Position numbers and translations under genes: made by a program
From: DT-110 sp964342305
GTDB lineage: Bacteria > Bacteroidota > Bacteroidia > Chitinophagales > Saprospiraceae
NCBI GenBank assembly: GCA_964342305.1
Contig: CAYFGK010000016.1
Span: forward strand, 4,100 to 68,099
Length of the DNA stretch: 64,000 nucleotides
Direction: 5' to 3'
Shown: positions 34,132 to 41,714 of the stretch, in pieces
Layout: every line of letters starts with the position of its first letter
Position numbering within the stretch: position 1 is the first letter of the stretch
The notes under the pieces: model-generated
Told to the model about the DNA's origin: nothing
Databases searched by the model: none
The model's input: only the letters and a program-made list of their open reading frames with translations

Positions 34132-34397
34132 GAGCAAATGATTTTTTTTAAAAATAGCTGTTATGCTCCGATGGGACGAGAGAAAGTAGTCCTTTTAGTC
34201 AGCAAAACGTCGTTTTTAGACGGATAGGGGAAATCTCTATACCAAATCCCAATGTGCTTAAATCAGCATAAGTAAATGCCTTAAACGAAATTTTATGTGA
34301 CAAATTTCAATGTGATGCGCAACCCATTGATTAATGTCACCGTACATACCCGGGAAACTCGTTCTTTGATTCGCTAGTAACAAACCCTTACACTCTC
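34132..34397. other. Intergenic region with a possible decayed repeat
   Basis: CTATACCAAATCCCAATGTG at 34239-34258 resembles the centre-to-arm part of repeats R1 and R2, and AATGTGATGC with GCAACCCATTG at about 34310-34332 resembles the arms, but the stems no longer pair well. No promoter consensus is visible before the small gene at 34398. Confidence 0.4.
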
Positions 34398-34736
34398 ATG
34401 CACACTAGAAACACTACAACGACAACCCAGAGGGTGTCGATGGGTAAGGCATTGTTCGTACTTGAATTGCTTGCCCATGAAGACACACAACTTGTTCTTG
34501 ACTTTTTTGGTGAATACCCTTGTGGCTCTTATCTGGACCTCCTGGTATCGACCCAATTGAACGCTGAAAGGTTAGAGTATTTGCTCGACCGGCTACTGGA
34601 AACAAACGTACTGCTCGAAAAGGATTCAGTCTATGGCACTGAATACGAACCGAATTTTGATCGCTTGCGGGTAATTGCTAAAGGCACTAAGAAATTATCA
34701 CTTGGCATCGCTAAACAACCGGCCTTGGTCCGGTAG
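34398..34736 (+). CDS. Small winged-helix-like protein, function unknown
   Basis: 112 residues; an in-frame ATG at 34440 would give 98. Three to four helices are followed by a beta-hairpin-like end (LLETNVLLEKDSVYGTEYEPNFDRLRVI). The order of helices and the ending resemble ArsR-type winged-helix regulators (recognition helix around NAERLEYLLDRLLETNVL, wing around EKDSVYGTEYE), but this is a resemblance, not a confident match. The gene stands alone, has a GAAGCTCCCC/GGGGAGCTTC hairpin after its stop, and lies next to a pair of DnaA-box-like sequences and an RNA candidate. Confidence 0.6.
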   Translation: MHTRNTTTTTQRVSMGKALFVLELLAHEDTQLVLDFFGEYPCGSYLDLLVSTQLNAERLEYLLDRLLETNVLLEKDSVYGTEYEPNFDRLRVIAKGTKKLSLGIAKQPALVR

Positions 34737-34768
34737 ATCACATTCCTACTTTCAACATGATATTACTA

Positions 34769-34793
34769 GAAGCTCCCCGGAAAGGGGAGCTTC
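34769..34793 (+). terminator. GC-rich hairpin after the small winged-helix gene
   Basis: A 10-bp perfect stem, GAAGCTCCCC with GGGGAGCTTC, and a GGAAA loop. No T-run follows, so termination strength is uncertain. Confidence 0.5.
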
Positions 34794-34842
34794 CCACGCC
34801 TCACTAGCTTCTCTGAAAAAAGATCACACCGGCAATTAACAG

Positions 34843-34863
34843 TTATGCACATTTTGTGGATAA
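34843..34863. promoter_or_regulatory. Two head-to-head DnaA-box-like 9-mers
   Basis: TTATGCACA (34843-34851) and the inverse of TTATCCACA (34855-34863) are separated by three bases. The second equals the E. coli consensus DnaA box; the first fits TTATnCACA. Only two boxes are visible, so this looks more like a DnaA-bound operator than a full origin. Confidence 0.5.
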
Positions 34864-34904
34864 GTGATGTTAGTGCCCGTTAGTTTACGTGTATAAAAAT
34901 AATT

Positions 34905-35152
34905 GGCTATCGCCCTGGTTTTCCGTAATTTACATATGGATTACGGGTGCTTGGGGCGTCAGTTTACTGGTTACCCGGTACCCACAAGATTTTAGTGATT
35001 TTTGCTTTCGGTCAGTCGTGGCTGATGTCCCCTGCCCGGGTAGGCGTGGAACCTGCTCATGCGGCAATACTCAGCAAAATGGAAAAGGAACGCGGCCCTG
35101 CTGACCTATTTGGTGAGTGGGCCCGGTCGTGCTATACCGGGCCTTCGTTTTT
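34905..35152 (+). ncRNA. Candidate structured RNA (6S-like long hairpin) with terminator
   Basis: Long-range pairing: GGTTTTCC (34917-34924) with GGAACC (35048-35053); CGGG (34944-34947) with CCCG (35035-35038); GGGGCGTCAG (34953-34962) with CTGATGTCCCC (35022-35032, one bulge). An apical part contains an ACTGG/CCGGT hairpin (from 34966). The irregular rod with internal loops recalls 6S RNA, but I see no diagnostic sequence. A terminator stem GGCCCGG/CCGGGCC (35120-35126 with 35137-35143) and TTCGTTTTT follow on the plus strand only. No protein-like frame fits. The stop of the opposing DinB-like gene falls in the terminator loop. The 5' end is unknown. Confidence 0.42.
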
Positions 35153-35668
35153 GCTCTCCAGGTCAATGTCTCCGTAATAATTTGTCTGCTTGTCCGTCAT
35201 CCACTTGGTGAGATACGTAATCTGTCCCACATGATACGAAGTATGTTCAATAACGTGGATCAGCATACTTATGCCGGTTTCCCGAAAAGCCTGAACCTGA
35301 TAGGTCGCCAGTAATTGCTCCGTTTGCAACTGGTTCAGGACCTCTTCGATTTCCTTTTCCACCGTATTCAGCATTTCTATTAGTTCACGGGAGGAAAACC
35401 GTTGCTTTCCCGAAAATTCCGTCGATCGCTGCCGTTGATCGGGGCGTTGCCCCAAACCACTGACAATCCACTGCCTGCTATTCCCACAAACGTGAACGAC
35501 CAGGGTGCCAATGCTATTGGAAACCTTACTGGGCTGCTGCCAGATCTGTTCGGCCGAAAGCATACCCAGGCATTGCCGAATGCGGGAAAAGGATTCCTCG
35601 AACAGTCGCCGCCTGACTTCCGTCAAAAGGGTAGCCTTGTAAATGCTGGAATATGCGGAAGGATTCAT
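35132..35668 (-). CDS. DinB-like/DUF1572 family protein
   Basis: 178 residues, a four-helix-bundle of the DinB/YfiT type. Metal-ligand-like histidines appear in LVVHVCGN (about 59) and in the C-terminal HVIEHTSYHVGQITYL, the pattern of the family, whose members bind a divalent metal and act as thiol-dependent transferases or have no known reaction. Ends SKNEGPV, with its stop codon inside the terminator loop of the RNA candidate on the other strand. Downstream of fabG by 12 bp on the same strand, so probably co-transcribed with it. Confidence 0.85.
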   Translation of the reverse strand: MNPSAYSSIYKATLLTEVRRRLFEESFSRIRQCLGMLSAEQIWQQPSKVSNSIGTLVVHVCGNSRQWIVSGLGQRPDQRQRSTEFSGKQRFSSRELIEMLNTVEKEIEEVLNQLQTEQLLATYQVQAFRETGISMLIHVIEHTSYHVGQITYLTKWMTDKQTNYYGDIDLESKNEGPV

Positions 35669-35680
35669 GGAAGGTATCGT

Positions 35681-36427
35681 TTAAGTATTGAGGGCTCCGC
35701 AAACACTGAGGGTCTGACCGGAAACGTAGGTTCCAAGTTCGGAGCCCAGGAAGACACATACGTCTGCGATCTCATTGGCTTTACCAAAACGCTTAAGCGG
35801 AATATTGCTCAGATAGGCATCGCGGGTGCTATCGTCCAGGGCATCGGTCATATCCGTCTCGATGAAACCAGGTGCAATGGCGTTAACCCGAATATTGCGG
35901 GAGCCCATTTCTTTGGCCAGCGATTTGGTGAAACCCAGGATACCTGCTTTGGAGGCCGCATAATTTGCCTGGCCGGCATTCCCGGTGACCCCAACAATGG
36001 AACTCATATTGATGATCACCCCACCGCGGTTCTTCATCATAGGTCGCAGAGCGTGCTTACTGAGATTAAAGACCGATTTCAGATTTACGTGAATGACCCG
36101 GTCCCATTGCTCCTCCGTCATGCGCAGCATGAGGTTATCTTGAGTGATACCGGCATTATTGACCAGGATATCGAGTTTACCAAAGCGATCTAAAACCTCT
36201 TTGATCAATGCTTCGGCCTGTTCGTAAGAAGCGGCATCAGATTTTAGACCTACCGCTTCACTTCCCAATTCCTGGCAAGCTTTAACGACGGCGATGGCTT
36301 GCTCCTCGGATGAACGGTAGGTGAAAACTACCTTTGCCCCTTGTTCGGCAAAACGTTTGACAATGGCTTCCCCGATCCCACGGGATCCGCCGGTGACTAA
36401 GGCAACTTTGTCCTGCAGTAATTTCAT
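35681..36427 (-). CDS. fabG: 3-oxoacyl-[acyl-carrier-protein] reductase
   Basis: 248 residues, classical short-chain dehydrogenase. Cofactor loop TGGSRGIGEAI at about residues 12-22, NNAG motif at about 90, catalytic Ser in NMSSIVG, and YAASKAG (Tyr and Lys). The C-terminus VSGQTLSVCGALNT resembles FabG tails. It reduces 3-oxoacyl-ACP with NADPH in fatty acid elongation in the cytoplasm. The DinB-like gene follows 12 bp after its stop. Repeat R5 lies upstream. It is not in a typical fab cluster, so it may be one of several FabG paralogues. Confidence 0.92.
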   Translation of the reverse strand: MKLLQDKVALVTGGSRGIGEAIVKRFAEQGAKVVFTYRSSEEQAIAVVKACQELGSEAVGLKSDAASYEQAEALIKEVLDRFGKLDILVNNAGITQDNLMLRMTEEQWDRVIHVNLKSVFNLSKHALRPMMKNRGGVIINMSSIVGVTGNAGQANYAASKAGILGFTKSLAKEMGSRNIRVNAIAPGFIETDMTDALDDSTRDAYLSNIPLKRFGKANEIADVCVFLGSELGTYVSGQTLSVCGALNT

Positions 36428-36586
36428 GTGTCCTGTGTAGGTTGGTTTGGCGGTAAAGGTAGGTAATTATACTACTTCCCAAAAAGTTTGGCGGGAGTCA
36501 AAACTGTTCCTGTTGGTACACGTACGGCACAAAGTGGGCGGGAATTCCCTCTCTAATTCGTTGCCGGGATATAATTCCGTAGATTA

Positions 36587-36778
36587 ACGTGAGGTTGGGC
36601 CCGATCTATGAATTTTTCAAAGAACTTGCTTGAGTGCTAAACATAGCATCTCACGTTGAATTTGGTATTGGGTAGTATCATTTACTTAAATCCGGTTACC
36701 CTATACTTACTACCCTATACCGGGAGGTTGGGCATTAAATATCTTGCCTTAACGAAATAGTCTGTGCTCAACCTCACC
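36587..36778 (+). repeat. MITE-like repeat copy R5
   Basis: 192 bp between divergent genes (fabG and an alpha/beta hydrolase), where it occupies half of the gap. Starts ACGTGAGGTTGGGCCC, has an inner CTCACGTTG, the central ACCCTATACTTACTACC, the second opening CGGGAGGTTGGGC, and ends GTGCTCAACCTCACC. The remaining gap sequence (36428-36586) shows no feature. Confidence 0.85.
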
Positions 36779-36804
36779 ATAGAGTACTTCAAACCGGCTC
36801 ATCT

Positions 36805-37650
36805 ATGCCTGATCTGCTCCTCTTGTCCGACTTTTCGGACTTCCTGTTATGGTTGGTTTTAGGGTTCATTGGGTTGTTGATTTTGGGCAATCTGTTTACC
36901 GGACCGTTGCAGCACTGGTTTATTTTCCGGCCACGGACCCTGCCTCCCGATCATTCCTTCGATCTGCCTCACCCGTATGTTGAGCACCGGATAGATACGG
37001 ATCACGGGGGTCGTATTAACCTGCTTTGGTTTCAAAATCCCGTTTCGCCCAGGGGACTGGTCCTTTACTGCCACGGAAACGCCAGTACCGTCGATTCCTG
37101 GAATCCGACCCTGGCCTTTTTGCAAAAGCAAGACTACCAATTGATCACCTTTGATTACCGTGGATATGGTAAAAGCACCGGTCGCCGGAGTCAGGAAAAT
37201 CTGTACCGCGATGCTGAGGCCGTTTACCAATGGGTGCGTAGGCAATCGCCTGATTTACCGATGATCCTGTACGGCCGGTCCATGGGGTCGACCTTCGCGA
37301 CCCGTTTAGCAGCACGATTCCCTGCCGACTACCTGATATTGGAAACCCCGTTCTCGGGCATGAAGCGCTTGTTCTTTTCGTACTATCCCTTCCTGCCAAA
37401 GGTGTTTCGTTTTCGCTACACCTTTCCTACGTATCGCTATCTGAAGCGGGTTGCTATTCCCGTATTGATCCTTCAGGGTACCAGCGACCGGATCGTTCCT
37501 TTCCGCAATGCCATGCAGCTGACCCAATACCTTAAATCAACCGATCGATTCGTGCGTATTGATGGGGGAGGGCACCGAAATTTAGCCACTTTTGCAGCCT
37601 ACCGAAAAGAGGTGGGAAGGGTTTTGAAGACGGTTCACGATAAACGGTAG
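36805..37650 (+). CDS. Alpha/beta hydrolase, membrane-anchored (BEM46-like)
   Basis: 281 residues. An N-terminal membrane segment (DFLLWLVLGFIGLLILGNLFT) is followed by the hydrolase fold with the oxyanion/first-loop motif YCHGNAST, the DYRGYGKSTG stretch, nucleophile Ser in YGRSMGSTFA, Asp in GTSDRIVP and His in GGHRNLATF. This is the pattern of the BEM46/ABHD13-type subgroup, thioesterase- or lipase-like hydrolases at the inner membrane. Substrate unknown. The stop is followed by a small gap and then the convergent uvrA. Confidence 0.88.
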   Translation: MPDLLLLSDFSDFLLWLVLGFIGLLILGNLFTGPLQHWFIFRPRTLPPDHSFDLPHPYVEHRIDTDHGGRINLLWFQNPVSPRGLVLYCHGNASTVDSWNPTLAFLQKQDYQLITFDYRGYGKSTGRRSQENLYRDAEAVYQWVRRQSPDLPMILYGRSMGSTFATRLAARFPADYLILETPFSGMKRLFFSYYPFLPKVFRFRYTFPTYRYLKRVAIPVLILQGTSDRIVPFRNAMQLTQYLKSTDRFVRIDGGGHRNLATFAAYRKEVGRVLKTVHDKR

Positions 37651-37829
37651 ACGGCTCACGGTCCACGGTTCAAACAGGCTGACCGGGAACGCAAAATTTT
37701 TATTCAACAACCAAAATCGAAATTGAGCACTTAGCACTGACCATTGATCATTCCAATACCGGGAACAACTCAAAAAAGGAGCAAGAGTCTCCTTTGGAGT
37801 GAACGAAAACACCCTTGGCGAAGTCGGTT
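37651..37829. other. Gap between convergent hydrolase and uvrA genes
   Basis: Contains short direct ACGGT repeats just after the hydrolase stop (37640-37670) and the uvrA terminator at 37772-37795; otherwise no feature. Confidence 0.45.
37772..37795 (-). terminator. Intrinsic terminator of uvrA
   Basis: On the minus strand AAAGGAG and CTCCTTT (7-bp stem, 7-nt loop) are followed by TTTGAG. Confidence 0.65.
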
Positions 37830-40682
37830 CTACCCCAATTTCTCTTTCAAATACTCGCCGGTATAGGAACCCTCCACACCAATCAGATCTTCGGGACGCC
37901 CCTGAAACAGCAGCTCACCTCCCTGTTTACCACCTTCGGGGCCCAGATCGACCAGGTAATCGGCCGACTTGATCACCTCCATATTGTGCTCGACGATGAG
38001 CACGGTATGGCCCTGGTCAACCAATGCATTCATCGCGTCCAACAGGCGTCGAATGTCGTGGAAATGCAATCCCGTAGTCGGTTCGTCGAAGATAAAAAGG
38101 ATGTGTTCCGTGCTGCGTTCTTTCCCCAGGAATGAGGCCAGCTTCACTCGTTGGGCCTCTCCACCCGACAGGGTACTACTGGATTGGCCCAACTTCACGT
38201 AGCCGAGGCCGACATCCTGCAGGGGCTTGAGTTTATTGACAACTTCAGGAACTTCCTGAAAGAAATCCATGGCCTCGTCAATGCTCAGATTGAGGATGTC
38301 GAAGATAGAGGCATCCTTATACGTTACGTCCAGGACTTCTTGCTTAAAACGCTTTCCTTCGCAGACGTCACAAATCAGATTGACGTCGGCCAGGAACTGC
38401 ATCTCGATGACCTGTTCCCCTTCACCCTTACAGGCATCACAACGGCCCCCATCGACATTGAAGGAGAAATGTTTGGGCTTGAACCCACGGATCTTCGACA
38501 ACTGCTGGTCGGCCATCAACGAACGAATGGCGTCGTAGGCTTTGACGTAGGTCACCGGATTGGATCTCGACGATTTACCAATGGGGTTTTGGTTGACCAT
38601 TTCCACCTCGGTAATGGTATCCAGGTCACCCGAAAGGTCATTGAACAGGCCGGGTGACTTACTGTAATTCTCACCCTTCATTTTTTTCAGGGCCGGGTAC
38701 AGGATTTGCTTGACCAGGGTTGTTTTACCCGACCCGGAGACACCACATACTACTGTCAGGGCATTAAGTGGAAATTTTACGTCGATGTTCTTCAGATTGT
38801 GCTGACGTGCGCCCGTTACTTCGATGAATTCGTGGAGTGGTCTGCGTTTTTCCGGCAATGGAATCTCCATCTCTCCACTCAGGTATTTTGCCGTAAGGCT
38901 GTCAGAAGCATCGGATTGTATCGTATCGTACGGACCGGCAAAAACGACCTCCCCGCCGAAAATACCCGCTTTGGGACCCACATCGACCAGGTAGTCAGCT
39001 GAGCGAATCACATCCTCTTCGTGTTCCACGACGATGACCGTATTCCCCAGGTCCCGCAGGGATTTCAGTACACTGACCAATCGGTTGGTATCGCGTGGAT
39101 GCAGGCCAACGCTTGGTTCATCCAGGATATACATCGAACTGGTCAGGTTGCTACCCAGGGTTCGCGTCAGGTTTATGCGTTGCGTTTCGCCACCGCTCAA
39201 TGAATTGGAGACTCGATTTAGGCTGAGGTAGTTTAATCCCAGATCAAGCATAAATTGCAGGCGATTTTGAATCTCCAGCAGCAATCGTTTGGCAATGGTG
39301 GCATCGTGGTCGCTCAGGTCCAGCTGGTCAAAGAAGGGCACTAGCTCATCGATCGGATATTCGATGAGCTCGGTGATGTCTTTATCGTTGATTTTCACGT
39401 AAGTCGCTTCTTCGCGCAGTCGTCCGCCGTCGCAATTCGTACAACGGGTACGCCCCCGATACCTCGCGAGCATAACCCTGTTCTGGATCTTGTACAGCTT
39501 TTCCTGGAGCTCTTCGAAAAAGTCGTTGATGCCGTCAAAATGGGCATTACCCCTCCACAGCAGGCGCCGTTCAGCCCGGGTCAGATCCTGGTAAGCAGTA
39601 TGGACGGGGAAATCAAAATGATGGGCCTGATCCAGAAAGTGATCGAGCCAGCGACCATACTTTTCACCTTTCCAGCAGGCTACCGCGCCTTCGTAAACGG
39701 AAAGGGATTTATCGGGCACTACTTTATCCTCGTCGATCCCCATGATTTGTCCGAATCCTTCGCAACTCGGGCAAGCGCCGTAGGGATTATTGTAGTTGAA
39801 TAGTTGGGGGGTGGGCTCCAGAAAGGTGATACCATCCAGCTCAAACCGGTTGTTGAACGGCTTGGTTTCTCCATCCATAATATCGATCACGCACTCACCC
39901 TCACTTTCGTAAAAAGCAGTCTGCACCGAATCGGCGATACGGCGGCTATTCTCTTCGTCATCGTGCCGCACCACGAAGCGGTCGATGAGTACCAACAGTT
40001 CTTTCTCCTGTATATCTCCGATCGACTCCTTCAGCAGCGGATCATCGCTTTCGAGAAAATCCTGAATATCGGCCAACTCGCCTTGGGTATTGCGGAAGCG
40101 GGTATAGCCTTTTTGCAACAGCAGGTTCAGTTCCTGTGCTAATTGGCGGTCCTTGTATTTGTAGGGCAGCGGAATGAAGAGTTGCACCTTGGCTCCTTCT
40201 TCCTGAGCGTGAATGAAATCGGTGACATCGGACACCTCGTGCTTGCGGACCAGGTCTCCCGTTACGGGCGAAAAGGTCTTACCAATGCGTGCATAGAGGA
40301 GACGCAGATAGTCGTACACTTCGGTTAGTGTGCCTACGGTAGAGCGTGCATTGCGGGTACTCACTTTCTGCTCAATGGCAATGGCGGGGCAAATGCCTTT
40401 GATGTAGTCGACCTCGGGCTTCTTCATCCGCATCAGGAACTGGCGTGCGTAGGAGGAAAGACTTTCGACGTAGCGCCGTTGCCCTTCGGCAAACAGGGTG
40501 TCCATAGTCAGGGAGGATTTCCCGGAACCGGAAACACCCGTGAAGACGATGAGCTTATTCTTGGGGAGTTTCAGCTCAATATCCTTGAGGTTGTTGCCCC
40601 GCGCACCCTTGATATGGATATGGTTGCGTAGTGCCTCTTTTTCCTCGATTTGTGCTTGCTTTTTTTTCAGATCTACCGGCAT
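37830..40682 (-). CDS. uvrA: Excinuclease ABC subunit UvrA
   Basis: 950 residues from ATG 40680-40682 (an upstream in-frame start adds 22 unlikely residues). Two ABC ATPase halves: Walker A GVSGSGKSSL and GVSGSGKTTL; signatures LSGGETQRINL and LSGGEAQRVKL; Walker B YILDEPSVGL and FIFDEPTTGL. Three zinc-binding CxxC sets: CPSCEGFG, CTNCDGGR and CDACKGEGEQ with CDVCEGKRF. The damage-sensing ATPase of nucleotide excision repair; it loads UvrB at lesions. A consensus promoter lies at 40763-40793. uvrD/pcrA is separate in this window. Confidence 0.97.
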   Translation of the reverse strand: MPVDLKKKQAQIEEKEALRNHIHIKGARGNNLKDIELKLPKNKLIVFTGVSGSGKSSLTMDTLFAEGQRRYVESLSSYARQFLMRMKKPEVDYIKGICPAIAIEQKVSTRNARSTVGTLTEVYDYLRLLYARIGKTFSPVTGDLVRKHEVSDVTDFIHAQEEGAKVQLFIPLPYKYKDRQLAQELNLLLQKGYTRFRNTQGELADIQDFLESDDPLLKESIGDIQEKELLVLIDRFVVRHDDEENSRRIADSVQTAFYESEGECVIDIMDGETKPFNNRFELDGITFLEPTPQLFNYNNPYGACPSCEGFGQIMGIDEDKVVPDKSLSVYEGAVACWKGEKYGRWLDHFLDQAHHFDFPVHTAYQDLTRAERRLLWRGNAHFDGINDFFEELQEKLYKIQNRVMLARYRGRTRCTNCDGGRLREEATYVKINDKDITELIEYPIDELVPFFDQLDLSDHDATIAKRLLLEIQNRLQFMLDLGLNYLSLNRVSNSLSGGETQRINLTRTLGSNLTSSMYILDEPSVGLHPRDTNRLVSVLKSLRDLGNTVIVVEHEEDVIRSADYLVDVGPKAGIFGGEVVFAGPYDTIQSDASDSLTAKYLSGEMEIPLPEKRRPLHEFIEVTGARQHNLKNIDVKFPLNALTVVCGVSGSGKTTLVKQILYPALKKMKGENYSKSPGLFNDLSGDLDTITEVEMVNQNPIGKSSRSNPVTYVKAYDAIRSLMADQQLSKIRGFKPKHFSFNVDGGRCDACKGEGEQVIEMQFLADVNLICDVCEGKRFKQEVLDVTYKDASIFDILNLSIDEAMDFFQEVPEVVNKLKPLQDVGLGYVKLGQSSSTLSGGEAQRVKLASFLGKERSTEHILFIFDEPTTGLHFHDIRRLLDAMNALVDQGHTVLIVEHNMEVIKSADYLVDLGPEGGKQGGELLFQGRPEDLIGVEGSYTGEYLKEKLG

Positions 40683-40990
40683 GTACGGGACATTTTTTAC
40701 GTGTACGAACGTGACGAGTGCAAGGCAATGACTACCCATCGGAGCCATTGGCTACATCCGCGCAAATATACCTGAACTTAAGTGGTTAGGAAAGTATAGT
40801 ACACCCGATATAACTATAGCAATCTCATAAAGTTGCATGCCTTTTAGCCTTTCGGCAAAAAAGGAAGGGTAGGAGGGGAATCCCTTTGATAGGCCGGTAA
40901 GGTGTATTCAACAATGTCTTCCCCCTTTTCTTCCCGGATGGTTGCAGGAGAAGGCCCAAGCCCCGTTCTTAATCGAAAAAGAAGGTGCTT
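40683..40990. other. Divergent intergenic region of uvrA and the SGNH hydrolase
   Basis: 308 bp. Holds the uvrA promoter and one mini-hairpin GCCTTTCGGC with A-run (40847-40862). Otherwise no feature is visible. Confidence 0.5.
40763..40793 (-). promoter_or_regulatory. Promoter of uvrA
   Basis: On the minus strand TTTC, a 19-bp spacer, and TATATTTG (plus positions 40770-40763), followed by a leader of about 75 nt. Confidence 0.55.
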
Positions 40991-41692
40991 ATGAATTACC
41001 GGTTTAGTCTTTTTTTATTCCTGGCTTTTCTCTCCTACAGCCCGGTGTTCGGTCAGCAAATCGAGATTCTTTTTATTGGCAATAGCCTTACCTATACGAA
41101 TGATCTGCCCGGGATGGTCCGTCGTCTTGGTGAAACAGTGGATCAAAAGATCAGGGTAACCTCCGTTTGTTACCCCAATTATGCCCTGGAGGACCACTGG
41201 CGGGACGGGGAGATCCAGAAGCTATTAAAAAGGGGCCAGTTTGAATATGTTCTTTTCCAGCAAGGCCCGTCCTCCCAGGCTTACGGGCGCACGTCCTTGC
41301 AGAAGTATGGCGGCATGATCAGTAACCTGGCCCGCAGGAATAGCGTTGAGCCCACTTATCTGATGGTCTGGCCGGCGGTACAGTATTACCATACTTTTCC
41401 CGGTGTCATTGCTAATCACGAAGCAGCAGCTCAGAAAAATGACGCCTTACTCGTGCCCGCCGGTGAAGCCTGGCAGCATTACCGGACAGGCACCTTTGAT
41501 GAGGACCTGTATGGTCCCGATCAGTTTCATCCTTCCGCTACTGGTACTCTGCTAACTGCCCTCACAGTGGTTCAGGTCTTATTTCCTGATTTGGATCCGG
41601 GGCAGATCCCATACCGGAAGGTAGTGGGCCTGGGCGTGGCCGAAGCAACGTGGGAACGGATGTGCTTGTCTGTTAGAGAGATATTGCACTAG
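40991..41692 (+). CDS. SGNH/GDSL-type hydrolase, secreted
   Basis: 233 residues from ATG 40991 (the frame opens with GTG two codons earlier). Signal peptide (SLFLFLAFLSYSPVFG), then the block I motif IGNSLTY with the nucleophile Ser at about 32, a Gly/Asn-type block III in QQGPSSQ, and the C-terminal Asp-x-x-His in DQFHPS (block V). This fits the SGNH esterase superfamily: deacylation of lipids, polysaccharides or peptides in the periplasm. An erythromycin-esterase-like gene follows 22 bp after the stop, so the two secreted hydrolases are probably co-transcribed. Substrate unknown. Confidence 0.85.
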   Translation: MNYRFSLFLFLAFLSYSPVFGQQIEILFIGNSLTYTNDLPGMVRRLGETVDQKIRVTSVCYPNYALEDHWRDGEIQKLLKRGQFEYVLFQQGPSSQAYGRTSLQKYGGMISNLARRNSVEPTYLMVWPAVQYYHTFPGVIANHEAAAQKNDALLVPAGEAWQHYRTGTFDEDLYGPDQFHPSATGTLLTALTVVQVLFPDLDPGQIPYRKVVGLGVAEATWERMCLSVREILH

Positions 41693-41714
41693 ACAATCAC
41701 CCAAAAAAAATACC

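Noticed and set aside
34843..34863. Chromosomal origin of replication
   Set aside because: Two DnaA boxes only, no dnaA/dnaN nearby and no AT-rich unwinding region; kept as an operator-like site instead.
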